Source: Pantoea sp. Mb-10 (lineage in GTDB: Bacteria > Pseudomonadota > Gammaproteobacteria > Enterobacterales > Enterobacteriaceae). From it: a stretch of DNA of 64,000 nucleotides. The DNA is taken from NCBI RefSeq assembly GCF_021272205.1, contig NZ_JAJSDX010000002.1:248001-312000 (forward strand), written 5' to 3'. A program made the position numbers and the translations under genes. Numbering within the stretch: position 1 is the stretch's first letter; each line of letters begins with the position of its first letter. Below are positions 9,762 through 18,584 of this stretch, piece by piece. The notes beneath the pieces are model-generated. The model was not told the origin of the DNA and ran no database searches. It saw only the letters and a program-made list of their open reading frames with translations.

Positions 9762-10043
9762 ATGATTGTAGAATTTGAGTCCCGCATCCTCGCGCTGATC
9801 GACGATATGGTTGACCATGCCAGCGACGACGAACTGTTTGCCAGCGGCTATCTGCGCGGTCACTTAACGCTGGCGGTCGCTGAAATTGAGCAGAGCGGCG
9901 AGCATACGCCGGAAGCGCTGCAGGCCAAGGTGAGCAACAGCTTGCAAAACGCCATTGCCGCCGGCGAGCTTTCACCGCGCGATCAGGCACTGGTGGTGGG
10001 CATGTGGGATAATCTGTTCCAGCAGGCGCGTCAAACCGCCTAA
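9762..10043 (+). CDS. yfcL: YfcL family protein
   Basis: A 93-residue acidic, probably all-helical protein recognised as the YfcL family, found beside epmC in enterobacteria. Its function is unknown. No signal peptide, membrane segment or metal motif is apparent. A 9-bp hairpin follows the stop and separates it from the convergent mnmC. Confidence 0.85.
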   Translation: MIVEFESRILALIDDMVDHASDDELFASGYLRGHLTLAVAEIEQSGEHTPEALQAKVSNSLQNAIAAGELSPRDQALVVGMWDNLFQQARQTA

Positions 10044-10045
10044 TC

Positions 10046-10068
10046 CACGCGGCGCAGGTCGCCGCGTG
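10046..10068 (+). terminator. Hairpin between yfcL and mnmC
   Basis: The perfect 9-bp stem CACGCGGCG (10046-10054) / CGCCGCGTG (10060-10068) has a 5-base loop, and is followed on the plus strand by T-rich sequence. It probably ends the epmC-yfcL transcript. The minus strand lacks a T-run. Confidence 0.55.
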
Positions 10069-10077
10069 ATTCTGCTC

Positions 10078-12087
10078 TTATTCTGCTTTTTTTCCCTTCA
10101 GCAGTTTTCGCACCCAGTACCGATTTGGATTGAGCGCCGCCAGCGTGGCGGCGTCGAGCGGTTGCGGTTCGCCGCTCATCTGCGCGGCCAGTACTTCGGC
10201 TGCCAGCGGGGCGCTGCAAATGCCGCGCGACCCGAGGGCGCCCAATACAAACAATCCGGGGTAAACCGGCGCCGATGCAACGGGCGCGCCGCGCTGGCGC
10301 TGCTGCGCGAGCTCGGCATAGTGACGCAGCGTCGCCTCATAGTCGGGCACGCTGCCGCTCATTGGCAGGTGGTCGCGACTGGCGCAGCGCACGCCGACGC
10401 GTGCTGCATTATCCGCCACGCTCACCGCCTGCGGCCACGCCTTTTCCGGCAGGCAGTCGATCAGACGCTGACGGTTCTGCTGCTGATCCTCCGGGCGAAA
10501 CGCGGTATGGGTGTCACCGCGGTGGTAGCTCGCGCCAATGCAGTGCGTGCCGAACTGCGGGCTGCGCGGCGTCAGGTAGCCGTCGTAGCACAGCACGGTT
10601 TGCAGCGTATCCAGCGTGGGCGTGCCCGGAACGTGGCTTACCTGACCGGCCACCGGATAGACCGGCAGCGCACGCGTTTGCGCCAGATCCAGAAGCGCAG
10701 GGCCGCTGGCGAGGACCACCTGCCCATGCACCGCTGCGGGCTGTGCGGCGAAGTGAAGCGTCCAGCCTTCGCTGTGCGGTTCCAGCTGCGTCAGCGAATG
10801 CAGCCAGTGCTGGCGCAAACCCAGATGCTGCGCCGCTTCGAGCACGCTGCTGGTCAGCTCGGCGGGGGAAAGCCAGCCGCCGCGCGGATAGAAAATGCCG
10901 CCGTGGCCGAGCGGCACGCCCGCGAGGGCCTCTGCCTCTGCGGGCGTCACGGCATGCGCAACGTCAGAGGGCAGATCCATTTTCAGCATTTGTGCAATTT
11001 TGTGACGGCTCTTATCATCCCAACCCAGCTGCAGCACGCCGCTCCAGCTGTGCTCAAACATCACCGGCAGCGAATCATACAGGCGACGCGCAAACGAAAA
11101 GGCGGCAGGGAAGAAAGTGGCCAGCGCCTGATCGTGCTGATTTAACAGCGGGTAAAGTGCGCCCTGACGGTTGCCGGAGGCCCCTAACGCGGGGGCTTCA
11201 TCGGCGCAGTAGAGGGTGACATGCCAGCCGCGGCGCAGCAGCGCCAGCGCCAGCATCGCACTGGCTACGCCTCCACCAATCAGCGCCACGTCGCGCGTTT
11301 GTGCCTGCGGGCGCGCATACCACGGCTGGCTGTGCGGCAGGGGCGGGGCCGCGCGCAGGGTGCCAACCAGCATCTCGCGCTTGCGGCCAAAGCCCTTGCG
11401 CTTCACCACATCAAAACCCGCCTCTTGCAGGCCGCGACGGACAAAACCCGCTGAGGTAAAGGTCGCTAACGTGCTCTCTGGTCGCGCGAGCCGTGCCATG
11501 GCCCTGAACAGAGCGGGCGTCCACATGTCGGGGTTTTTGGCCGGAGCAAAACCGTCCAGAAACCACGCGTCTACCTGACGATTAAGGCTGTCATCAAACG
11601 TATCAATTAACGCGTTAATATCCCCAAACCAGAGATCGAGCGTGACCTTGCCGCCGTTGAACAGCAGGCGCTGACAGCCCGGCAGCGCCTCGGGCCACTG
11701 TTGTTGCAGCGGCTCAGCCCAGGGTGCCAGCTCAGGCCAGTGCGCATGCGCTGCCGCAAGGTCGCTGCGCGTGAGCGGGAATTTCTCGCAGCTAATAAAG
11801 TGCAGCCGCTGTAGCGTCGCTTGTGGATGCTGTGCGCAAAAATCATCAAACGCCTGCCACAGCGTAAGGAAGTTCAGACCCGTGCCAAAGCCGCTCTCGG
11901 CAACGATAAACAGGTCGCGCGCGTGATGGGCAAAGCGCGCCGGAATCTGGTTGCCATCAAGGAACACATAGCGCGTCTCTTCTAGCCCGTTATCGTTTGA
12001 GAAATAGACATCGTCGAACGCTCGGGAAACAGGTGTACCCTGATCGTTCCAGGTCAGTTGGGCGTGTTTGATGGCGGATGCGGTCAC
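10078..12087 (-). CDS. mnmC: Bifunctional tRNA mnm5s2U biosynthesis protein MnmC
   Basis: Two-domain enzyme for the last steps of 5-methylaminomethyl-2-thiouridine at the tRNA wobble position. The N-terminal methyltransferase domain carries [12 protein letters not shown], and [17 protein letters not shown] is its active-site segment. The C-terminal FAD oxidoreductase starts near residue 270 with IGGGVASAM; it removes carboxymethyl from cmnm5s2U, and the first domain then methylates the product. At 669 residues it has the E. coli length. The start is a GTG at 12085-12087 with a weak ribosome binding site; QGTPVSR then aligns with E. coli at about the right distance. It is divergent from fabB. 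Confidence 0.96.
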   Translation of the reverse strand: MTASAIKHAQLTWNDQGTPVSRAFDDVYFSNDNGLEETRYVFLDGNQIPARFAHHARDLFIVAESGFGTGLNFLTLWQAFDDFCAQHPQATLQRLHFISCEKFPLTRSDLAAAHAHWPELAPWAEPLQQQWPEALPGCQRLLFNGGKVTLDLWFGDINALIDTFDDSLNRQVDAWFLDGFAPAKNPDMWTPALFRAMARLARPESTLATFTSAGFVRRGLQEAGFDVVKRKGFGRKREMLVGTLRAAPPLPHSQPWYARPQAQTRDVALIGGGVASAMLALALLRRGWHVTLYCADEAPALGASGNRQGALYPLLNQHDQALATFFPAAFSFARRLYDSLPVMFEHSWSGVLQLGWDDKSRHKIAQMLKMDLPSDVAHAVTPAEAEALAGVPLGHGGIFYPRGGWLSPAELTSSVLEAAQHLGLRQHWLHSLTQLEPHSEGWTLHFAAQPAAVHGQVVLASGPALLDLAQTRALPVYPVAGQVSHVPGTPTLDTLQTVLCYDGYLTPRSPQFGTHCIGASYHRGDTHTAFRPEDQQQNRQRLIDCLPEKAWPQAVSVADNAARVGVRCASRDHLPMSGSVPDYEATLRHYAELAQQRQRGAPVASAPVYPGLFVLGALGSRGICSAPLAAEVLAAQMSGEPQPLDAATLAALNPNRYWVRKLLKGKKAE

Positions 12088-12162
12088 GGGAAAGGCTCAT
12101 TTTCAGGCAGTGGCGCGATTTTAGCGAGTGCCGTCACATGACGCAAATTTACAAAAGGAAAT

Positions 12163-12179
12163 GGCTGATCGGACTTGTT
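12163..12179 (+). promoter_or_regulatory. FadR-type activator site upstream of fabB
   Basis: GGCTGATCGGACTTGTT matches the remembered FadR consensus in CTGxTCxGACxxGTT and overlaps the likely -35. In E. coli FadR activates fabB from a comparable site next to the FabR operator. Identification is by consensus only. Confidence 0.65.
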
Positions 12180-12203
12180 CGGCGTACAACTGTACGCTAG
12201 AGT
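12175..12203 (+). promoter_or_regulatory. fabB promoter
   Basis: TTGTTC (12175-12180) and TAGAGT (12198-12203) are separated by exactly 17 bases. The spacer is almost entirely occupied by the FabR palindrome and the -35 overlaps the FadR site, a compact repressor-activator arrangement. The fabB ATG is 40 bases downstream of the -10. Confidence 0.6.
12182..12197 (+). promoter_or_regulatory. FabR-type operator in the fabB promoter
   Basis: The perfect inverted repeat GCGTACA-AC-TGTACGC agrees with the TACA-N2-TGTA palindrome bound by FabR, the unsaturated fatty acid sensing repressor of fabA and fabB. It lies in the spacer of the predicted promoter. Confidence 0.75.
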
Positions 12204-12242
12204 GCACGTCATTCCAAAAGATGGGTAATTGAGGACTATTGA

Positions 12243-13463
12243 ATGAAACGTGCAGTGATTACTGGCCTGGGTATCGTTTCCAGCATTGGTAATAACCAGC
12301 AGGAAGTGCTGGCCTCTCTGCGTGAAGGCCGTTCGGGCATCACTTTCTCTGAAGAGATGAAAGACGCCGGAATGCGCAGCCACGTGTGGGGTAACGTCAA
12401 GCTGGATACCACCGGGCTCATCGATCGCAAAATTGTGCGTTTCATGAGTGACGCGTCAATTTACGCGTACCTGTCTATGGAAGAAGCGGTAAAAGATTCC
12501 GGCCTGACCGATGAGCAGTATCAGAACAACCCGCGCGTGGGTCTGATCGCTGGCTCCGGCGGCGGTTCGCCGCGCTTCCAGGTTTTCGGCGCGGATGCCA
12601 TGCGCGGCCCGCGCGGTTTGAAAGGTGTGGGTCCGTATGTGGTGACCAAAGCCATGGCATCAGGCGTGTCTGCCTGCCTGGCCACGCCGTTTAAAATCCA
12701 CGGTGTGAACTACTCCATCAGCTCCGCCTGTGCGACCTCTGCTCACTGCATCGGTAACGCGGTTGAACAAATCCAGCTGGGTAAGCAGGACGTGGTGTTT
12801 GCCGGCGGCGGCGAAGAGCTGACTTGGGAAATGGCCTGTGAGTTTGACGCCATGGGCGCACTGTCTACCAAATACAACGAGACGCCAGAAAAGGCCTCAC
12901 GGACTTATGATGCCAATCGCGACGGCTTTGTGATCGCTGGCGGCGGCGGCATGGTCGTGGTGGAAGAGCTGGAGCACGCGTTGGCGCGCGGTGCACACAT
13001 CTATGCTGAGATCGTGGGCTACGGCGCCACCTCTGACGGCGCCGATATGGTGGCACCTTCAGGTGAAGGCGCAGTGCGCTGCATGAAGATGGCGATGCAG
13101 GGCGTGGACACGCCTATCGACTATCTCAACACGCACGGTACTTCTACGCCGGTGGGCGACGTTAAAGAACTTGGCGCCATTCGCGAAGTGTTTGGTGACA
13201 ACTCACCTTACCTGTCAGCCACCAAAGCCATGACCGGCCACTCGCTGGGTGCGGCGGGCGTGCAGGAAGCGATTTATACGCTGCTGATGCTGGAGCACAG
13301 CTTTATCGCGCCGAGCATTAACGTGGAAGAGCTGGATGAAGCGGGCAAAGGTCTGAACATTGTCACTCAGCCCACGGAAAAAGCGCTGACCACGGTGATG
13401 TCCAACAGCTTCGGCTTTGGCGGCACTAACGCGACGCTGACGATGCGTAAATATCAGGCGTAA
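12243..13463 (+). CDS. fabB: 3-oxoacyl-ACP synthase I FabB
   Basis: Beta-ketoacyl-ACP synthase I, the condensing enzyme that elongates unsaturated acyl chains made through FabA. The 406 residues equal the E. coli length. The catalytic triad is Cys163 in [10 protein letters not shown], His298 in [11 protein letters not shown] and His333 in [10 protein letters not shown]. It is monocistronic: FadR and FabR sites lie in its promoter and a strong terminator follows. The neighbouring mnmC is divergent, and E. coli yfcJ, next to fabB there, is missing here. Confidence 0.98.
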   Translation: MKRAVITGLGIVSSIGNNQQEVLASLREGRSGITFSEEMKDAGMRSHVWGNVKLDTTGLIDRKIVRFMSDASIYAYLSMEEAVKDSGLTDEQYQNNPRVGLIAGSGGGSPRFQVFGADAMRGPRGLKGVGPYVVTKAMASGVSACLATPFKIHGVNYSISSACATSAHCIGNAVEQIQLGKQDVVFAGGGEELTWEMACEFDAMGALSTKYNETPEKASRTYDANRDGFVIAGGGGMVVVEELEHALARGAHIYAEIVGYGATSDGADMVAPSGEGAVRCMKMAMQGVDTPIDYLNTHGTSTPVGDVKELGAIREVFGDNSPYLSATKAMTGHSLGAAGVQEAIYTLLMLEHSFIAPSINVEELDEAGKGLNIVTQPTEKALTTVMSNSFGFGGTNATLTMRKYQA

Positions 13464-13480
13464 TGCGTTGAACCTCTCTC

Positions 13481-13507
13481 AGGGCCGGTTAATCCGGCCC
13501 TTTTTTT
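13481..13507 (+). terminator. Intrinsic terminator after fabB
   Basis: The stem AGGGCCGG (13481-13488) / CCGGCCCT (13494-13501) has a TTAAT loop and seven Ts. On the minus strand the tract becomes A-rich, so it serves fabB rather than the convergent regulator gene. Confidence 0.9.
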
Positions 13508-14939
13508 ATGCGCGCGGCAGCGCTCGCGCAAGCAATGTTGCCAAGGTGTCGCAGGCGCGCGTGATTTCGCCCGGCGTGAGCGCGGCAAAGCCCAATATCC
13601 AGCCCGCCTGGCGCGCCGATCCGCTGTAGAGCGGTGACAAACGCGGTAATAACAGCCCACACTCCCGCGCCCGCTGCGTCAGGTGTGCCTCATCTCCTTG
13701 GGTAAGCGTGACCGTTAATTGCAGGCCGCCCGCGCTGGGCAGCGGCGTCAGCCACGGTTGCAGGCGCGTGCCGATCTGCTGCAGTAGGCGATCGCGTCGG
13801 CTGTGATAGAGCTGGCGCATCAAGCGCAGATGACTGGCAAAATGGCCCTGCTGCAAAAATTCGGCGGTTACCGCCTGCGGCAGCAGCGCGCTGTGTCCGT
13901 CCATCACGCTGCGCGCGCGGCCCAGCGGCGCCACCAGCGGCGTGGGCAGCACCATCCACGCCAGCCGCAGTGAGGGAAACAGCGTTTTCGAAAACGTCCC
14001 AAGGCAGATCACCCGGCTCTCATCCCGCAGGCCTTGCAGCGCGGGGGCAGGGCGCTCATCAAAATGAAACTCGCCGTTATAATCGTCTTCAATCAGCCAG
14101 CTTTGCTGCTGCTGCGCCCAGTCAAGCCACTGCAGGCGGCGCGCGAGGCTCATCGCCGTGCCGCTGGGGTAGTGATGTCCCGGCGTCAGATACACCAGTC
14201 TGGCGCTGCCGTCGAGTGGCACCGCACCGTCGCTGTCCAACGGCATTGCCCGACAGGTTGCGCCCGCCGCAACAAACGCGTTACGCGCACCCGGGTAGCC
14301 GGGCTCTTCCAGCCATACGGTGTCGCCGCTGTCCAAAAACAGCATCGCCAGCAGCTGTAGCGCCTGCTGTGAGCTGGTCAGAATCACGATTTGTTCAGCG
14401 CTGCAGCGCACGCCGCGCGAAAGCGCCAGGTAATCGGCCACCGCCTGGCGCAGCGGCGCATAGCCCAGCGGATCGCCGTAGCCCATGGCACGACTACCCA
14501 GCGAGCGCTGCACCTGATGACTAATACGTTGCCACTGCACGTGGGGAAAGGCGCGCAGTTCGGGCGATCCCGCGGCGAAAGCGTGTGGAAACGGCGGATC
14601 CTGACAGCCGCCGGTGGCCAGTACCTGTTGACCGCGACGCGAAAACGCCGGTGTCGGCTGCGGGCGCCGCGGTGGCGGTGGCGGCGCGATGTCAATCAGC
14701 ACAAAGGTGCCACGCCCGGCGTGCCGTTGAAGATAACCTTCGCTTTCCAGCTGCGCGTAAGCCGCCTCTACCGTAACGCGCGACAGCGCCAAATCCTGTG
14801 CCAGCTGACGGCTAGACGGTAATTTTTGCTGATGGCGCAGATGCCCTTCGACGATGGCTTGACGCAGCGTGCGGCACAGGCGCGTCCGCCGTCCGCCTGC
14901 GGTCTGCTGATCAAACAGGGTCAATAACGAAGGGGTCAT
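13506..14939 (-). CDS. MocR-type (GntR wHTH plus aminotransferase) transcriptional regulator
   Basis: A 477-residue regulator of the MocR/PdxR class. Residues 14-80 form a GntR-type winged helix (LPSSRQLAQDLALSRVTVEAAYAQL), followed by a proline-rich linker at 85-98 and a fold-type I aminotransferase-like domain. The PLP lysine is expected at Lys318 in GTFSKTLFPSLRLAW, with the cofactor aspartate segment IEDDYNGEF just before. Family members sense PLP or amino compounds and usually act on a divergent gene, here the rhodanese. A perfect 9-bp inverted repeat lies in the shared 83-base gap. The target and effector are not known. E. coli has no counterpart at this position. Confidence 0.85.
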   Translation of the reverse strand: MTPSLLTLFDQQTAGGRRTRLCRTLRQAIVEGHLRHQQKLPSSRQLAQDLALSRVTVEAAYAQLESEGYLQRHAGRGTFVLIDIAPPPPPRRPQPTPAFSRRGQQVLATGGCQDPPFPHAFAAGSPELRAFPHVQWQRISHQVQRSLGSRAMGYGDPLGYAPLRQAVADYLALSRGVRCSAEQIVILTSSQQALQLLAMLFLDSGDTVWLEEPGYPGARNAFVAAGATCRAMPLDSDGAVPLDGSARLVYLTPGHHYPSGTAMSLARRLQWLDWAQQQQSWLIEDDYNGEFHFDERPAPALQGLRDESRVICLGTFSKTLFPSLRLAWMVLPTPLVAPLGRARSVMDGHSALLPQAVTAEFLQQGHFASHLRLMRQLYHSRRDRLLQQIGTRLQPWLTPLPSAGGLQLTVTLTQGDEAHLTQRARECGLLLPRLSPLYSGSARQAGWILGFAALTPGEITRACDTLATLLARALPRA

Positions 14940-14958
14940 CGTGGTCTTATCACGTCGC

Positions 14959-14990
14959 GCAAAGTGGTCTCAAACAGCAGGCCACTTTGC
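14959..14990. promoter_or_regulatory. Inverted repeat between MocR regulator and rhodanese
   Basis: GCAAAGTGG (14959-14967) and CCACTTTGC (14982-14990) are exact inverted copies, 23 bases centre to centre, about two helical turns. They sit in the only intergenic space between the divergent regulator and rhodanese genes and are the best operator candidate for the regulator. Confidence 0.55.
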
Positions 14991-15022
14991 CGTAAACTGC
15001 AGGAAATTAACAGCAGGAGAGC

Positions 15023-15469
15023 ATGATGTCATCGGTCTTACATTTTCCCCCCGCCAGCCCCGCACAGAGCGTCGCGTGGCTTGAGCAAAAATTGGCGCAC
15101 TACGCCGATGCCTGGGATGTGGCAGAGGATTTAGCGCAGGGCGTAACGGAGATCGTGGTGCTTGATGTGCGCGCCCGCGAAGCCTATGAGCGCGGTCATA
15201 TTTGCGGCGCGATCGCGTTTCCTCACCGCACCCTGGATGCCACCACGGTCGCCGCGCTGGACCGAAACAAAGTCTATATCACGTACTGCGATGGCATTGG
15301 CTGCAACGGCTCCACCAAGGGCGCGCTCAAGCTGGCTTCGCTGGGCTTTCAGGTTAAGGAGCTGATCGGCGGGCTGGATTTCTGGACGCGCGACGGGCAT
15401 CCGCTGGCGTGGGGCAGCGCGCCAGGTGAATGGCCGTCGCCGCGCACTGGCGCGGCGTGCGGCTGCTGA
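15023..15469 (+). CDS. Rhodanese-like domain protein
   Basis: A single-domain rhodanese of 148 residues: VVLDVRAREAYERGHICGAIAFPHR is the N-terminal half of the fold. The active-site loop is YCDGIGCNGSTKGA, with Cys89 as the likely sulfur-accepting cysteine and Cys94 nearby. It is a sulfurtransferase of unknown acceptor. AGGAGA at 15015-15020 supports ATG 15023; a second ATG follows immediately. It is divergent from a MocR-type regulator, a pairing I recall from other proteobacteria, so its expression is probably controlled by it. Its stop is one base from the stop of the convergent flk. Confidence 0.88.
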   Translation: MMSSVLHFPPASPAQSVAWLEQKLAHYADAWDVAEDLAQGVTEIVVLDVRAREAYERGHICGAIAFPHRTLDATTVAALDRNKVYITYCDGIGCNGSTKGALKLASLGFQVKELIGGLDFWTRDGHPLAWGSAPGEWPSPRTGAACGC

Positions 15470-15470
15470 G

Positions 15471-16502
15471 CTACACCAATAGCCAGATCAGGAAAAACAC
15501 CAGCGCCATGGCAAGCGCCAATGTCAGCATCGGGCGCTGTGCCAGCGGGCGTGGCAGAAACGGCACCAGCGGCGACCAGATCGGCTGCGGATTCATGGCG
15601 CTGTCAGCCAGCGGCTGCTCACTGCTGCGCTCCAGACGACGTGAAAACAGCAGGTTCAGCAGATCCTGCGTTTGTGCGGTGGTTAGCACGGTTTGCGGCG
15701 TGGCCTGGAAGCGCTGCAGGCTGTACTCTTCCAGCAGCCGCTGCTCATCCTGGCTCATCGGCTGCTTGAGCGAGCTTTCCAGCATGAGCAGCGTTGGCGC
15801 GCTGTGCTGACCCAACGTCTGACGCACGTGCAGATATTGAGATAAAAGCGGGAAGTGGCGCGAAGGAATCGGATCGCCGCTCTTCAGGTTTGCCAGTTTT
15901 AAGGTGTCAGCCAGCAGCTTCACCGGTGATTCACCGGTCGTGGCCGCGAGGCGTGTGACCTGCTGATTAAGGGCCTGCTGTTCGGCCGGTAACAGCGTGC
16001 GATCGGACACGCGCGTCTGCTGCGGCTGCGGAATGGCCATCTGCCCGTTTTGCAGCATGGTCAACACCTGGCGCAGTTGGTCCTGGGTCAGGGCGCTGAG
16101 CACCGTTTGATTAAACTGCTGACGAATGAAATCGCTGACCGCCTGGCGATTGTTGCCCTGCGGCAATTTATCCATCAGCTGCTGCTGAAGCTGACGCGTC
16201 GCGTGGCTGTTCTGCACCTGAGTCAGACGATTATTCAGATACTGCTCTGCGGCGGGAAAATGGCGCGACTGCAGCTCGCCATCGCTCTTCACCCCCACTT
16301 CATGGCGCACGCCAGCCCAGAGTTCAGGCGCTTTGAGCGTGCTCAGCGACAGGATGCGCACAATCAAACGCTCCAGCGTGGTGCGCTGGGCCGGGGAGAG
16401 CGGCTGCTCGCCGGCCGGACCGCCGGGGCGCAGCGCGCCAGGAGCATCAGTAAGAGGTGAACGATCGCCCGCGGGCACACCGGGACCGCTGAGAGGTTGC
16501 AT
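15471..16502 (-). CDS. flk: Flagellar assembly regulator Flk
   Basis: Recognised as Flk (RflH), which in Salmonella prevents secretion-specificity switching of the flagellar hook apparatus before the rings are complete. The call rests on SRHFPAAEQ, QGNNRQAVSDFIRQQF and AIPQPQQ segments matching E. coli Flk, and on its position near fabB. The ATG at 16500-16502 is chosen because AAGGA lies six bases upstream; the frame is open for 56 more residues, not conserved. At 343 residues it is slightly longer than E. coli (331). It is tail-anchored: the last 20 residues are hydrophobic and the rest is cytosolic and Q-rich. Confidence 0.9.
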   Translation of the reverse strand: MQPLSGPGVPAGDRSPLTDAPGALRPGGPAGEQPLSPAQRTTLERLIVRILSLSTLKAPELWAGVRHEVGVKSDGELQSRHFPAAEQYLNNRLTQVQNSHATRQLQQQLMDKLPQGNNRQAVSDFIRQQFNQTVLSALTQDQLRQVLTMLQNGQMAIPQPQQTRVSDRTLLPAEQQALNQQVTRLAATTGESPVKLLADTLKLANLKSGDPIPSRHFPLLSQYLHVRQTLGQHSAPTLLMLESSLKQPMSQDEQRLLEEYSLQRFQATPQTVLTTAQTQDLLNLLFSRRLERSSEQPLADSAMNPQPIWSPLVPFLPRPLAQRPMLTLALAMALVFFLIWLLV

Positions 16503-16564
16503 GGCGGAATCCTTGAAAACGAGGTCAGATCCGGGTGCGCCGGAAAAACGAGGCCATATGATAG

Positions 16565-16592
16565 CAAAAGCCCCCGGGAAATCCACGGGGGC
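16565..16592 (-). terminator. Intrinsic terminator after tctA
   Basis: Read on the minus strand, GCCCCCG pairs with CGGGGGC across 16592-16570 and is followed by TTTTGC. It lies about 30 bases after the tctA stop and closes the tctCBA operon before flk. Confidence 0.8.
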
Positions 16593-16621
16593 GGTAGCAG
16601 TAGACGCGGTCAGACAGTGAT

Positions 16622-18130
16622 TTATTTCACGTCTGCGGTTTGCAGGCGCTTGCGACGCAGCCGTTTCCACAGCGGCGGCACCACCAGCACGGCGATCGCC
16701 AGCACCAGCAGCACTTTAGAAATCGGGCTTTCCCACAGGATCGGCAGCTCGCCGTTGCTGATGGAGAGGGCGCGACGCAGGTTCTGCTCCAGCATTTCAC
16801 CCAGCACGAAACCGAGGATCAGCGGCGACATCGGAAAATCCATTTTGCGCAGAATATAGCCAAAGATGCCCAGCCCCACCATCAGCAGCAGATCAAAGGT
16901 GGTGCTGTGCACCGCATACACGCCGACCGCAGAGATCGCCGCGATCGCTGGCACCAGGAACCACAGCGGAATGGAGAGCATGCGCGCGAAGATGTTGATC
17001 ATCGGAATGTTCATCACCAGCAGCATCACGTTACCAATCAGCAGCGCGGCAATCAGGCCCCAAACGATATCGGGCTGCTCGGTAAACATCGCCGGACCGG
17101 GCGTGATGTTATACAGCGTCAGCGCACCCACCATCACGGCGGTGGTGCCGGAGCCGGGGATGCCGAGCGTAAGCATCGGGATAAATGAACCACAGGCGGA
17201 GGCGTTGTTGGCCGCTTCCGGGGCCGCCACGCCGCGAATATCCCCTTTACCAAACTGGTCGCTACCGCTGATTTTCTTCTCGGTCATATAGGCGATGGCG
17301 CTGGCGATCGTGGCGCCGGCACCCGGCAGGATGCCCACAAAGAAACCAATAAACGATGAGCGCAGCGTGGCGCCAGTGGACTGCGCCGCCTCTTTCATGT
17401 TGAACATCATGCGGCCGCTGGCGCGAACCAGTTTCTGTCCGCCGCTGGTGGACTCCAGCATCAGCAGAATTTCGCTGACGGAGAACAGACCAATCACCAC
17501 CACCACAAACTGAATGCCATCAGACAGGTGCACGCTCTCAAAGGTGAAACGGTACACGCCGGTGTTGGCATCTACGCCCACGGTGGCCATGCCAAGCCCA
17601 ATCAGCGCGGCTAAAAACGATTTCAGCGGGTTATGGCTCATCATGCTGCCGAGGCAGGCAATCGCGAACACCATCAGGGCGAAATATTCCGCCGGGCCGA
17701 ACGCCAGCGACCAGCTGGCCAGAATCGGTGCAAAGAGAATAATGCCAAGGATGGCGATGGTGGAGCCGATAAAGGAGCTGACGGCGGAAATCGACAGCGC
17801 CACGCCCGCTTTGCCCTGCTGCGCCATGGGATAGCCGTCCAGCGCCGTCATAATTGCCCCGGCGTCGCCCGGCACGTTCAGCAAAATAGAGGAAATACGG
17901 CCGCCGTATTCACAGCCGATGTAAACCGTCGCCAGCAAGATCAAGGCTGACTCCGCCGGCAGGTGCAGCGCAAAGGCCAACGGCATCAGAATCGCAACGC
18001 CGTTGATGGGCCCCAGCCCCGGCAGCAATCCCACCACCGTGCCGATAAAGCAGCCGATCAGCGCAATCATCAGGTTTTCGGGCGTCATCGCAACCGCAAA
18101 ACCCTGCATCAAAAAAGACCAGGTATCCAT
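16622..18130 (-). CDS. tctA: Tripartite tricarboxylate transporter large membrane subunit TctA
   Basis: Large membrane component of a TTT-type secondary transporter, 502 residues, the usual size. It has about a dozen hydrophobic segments and the family's glycine-rich signatures: GTVVGLLPGLGPINGVAILMPL near residues 32-53 and GFFVGILPGAGATIASAIAY in the middle. It works with TctB and the periplasmic binding protein TctC to take up citrate or a related tricarboxylate using an ion gradient. It is third in tctCBA, 11 bases after tctB. The substrate cannot be fixed from sequence. Confidence 0.93.
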   Translation of the reverse strand: MDTWSFLMQGFAVAMTPENLMIALIGCFIGTVVGLLPGLGPINGVAILMPLAFALHLPAESALILLATVYIGCEYGGRISSILLNVPGDAGAIMTALDGYPMAQQGKAGVALSISAVSSFIGSTIAILGIILFAPILASWSLAFGPAEYFALMVFAIACLGSMMSHNPLKSFLAALIGLGMATVGVDANTGVYRFTFESVHLSDGIQFVVVVIGLFSVSEILLMLESTSGGQKLVRASGRMMFNMKEAAQSTGATLRSSFIGFFVGILPGAGATIASAIAYMTEKKISGSDQFGKGDIRGVAAPEAANNASACGSFIPMLTLGIPGSGTTAVMVGALTLYNITPGPAMFTEQPDIVWGLIAALLIGNVMLLVMNIPMINIFARMLSIPLWFLVPAIAAISAVGVYAVHSTTFDLLLMVGLGIFGYILRKMDFPMSPLILGFVLGEMLEQNLRRALSISNGELPILWESPISKVLLVLAIAVLVVPPLWKRLRRKRLQTADVK

Positions 18131-18141
18131 AATGACTCCGG

Positions 18142-18573
18142 TTAGCTCAGCCAGCTGCCAACGGGCAGCGTGACGTCAAGTAAACGATCAAAGGCGTAGA
18201 ACAGCGCGCTGCCCATGACAACGCCCGACAGCGCAGCGGCCCAGGCGCGTGCGCCAAACAGCAGGCCGATGCCAAAGGTCAGCAAGGCGGTACAGAGCGC
18301 AAATCCCAGCCGTTCAAACAGCCAGCCGTAGACCACCAGCATCACGCACAGCAGCGCCAGCTTTTTCAAGATAGCGGCGTTCGGCCACTGCACCGTGTCG
18401 GGCTTACGCACCAGCATCAGCACGGCGCAGATCGCCATCAATCCCAGCAGCAGCATCGGAAACGGGCGCGGGCCCACCGGCTCGTAGCTGTATTCGCTTT
18501 GGATCTGCCAGGCGATAAACAGCCCGGCGACACACAGTGCCAGCCACAGGCCAGCAAAAATACGATCGCTCAT
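18142..18573 (-). CDS. tctB: Tripartite tricarboxylate transporter small membrane subunit TctB
   Basis: A 143-residue protein with four hydrophobic segments, the standard TctB topology, sitting between tctC and tctA with 11-base gaps on both sides. It begins with SDRIFAGLWLALCVAGLFIAW, a membrane segment, and the family's PRPFP motif is visible in GPRPFPMLLL. TctB is the poorly conserved small partner of TctA, so the assignment leans on size, topology and operon position. Confidence 0.9.
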   Translation of the reverse strand: MSDRIFAGLWLALCVAGLFIAWQIQSEYSYEPVGPRPFPMLLLGLMAICAVLMLVRKPDTVQWPNAAILKKLALLCVMLVVYGWLFERLGFALCTALLTFGIGLLFGARAWAAALSGVVMGSALFYAFDRLLDVTLPVGSWLS

Positions 18574-18584
18574 CGTCGCCTCCG

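Noticed and set aside
9955..11145. 396-codon open frame antisense to mnmC
   Set aside because: Arginine- and alanine-rich shadow of a GC-rich gene; no ribosome binding site and no similarity recognised.
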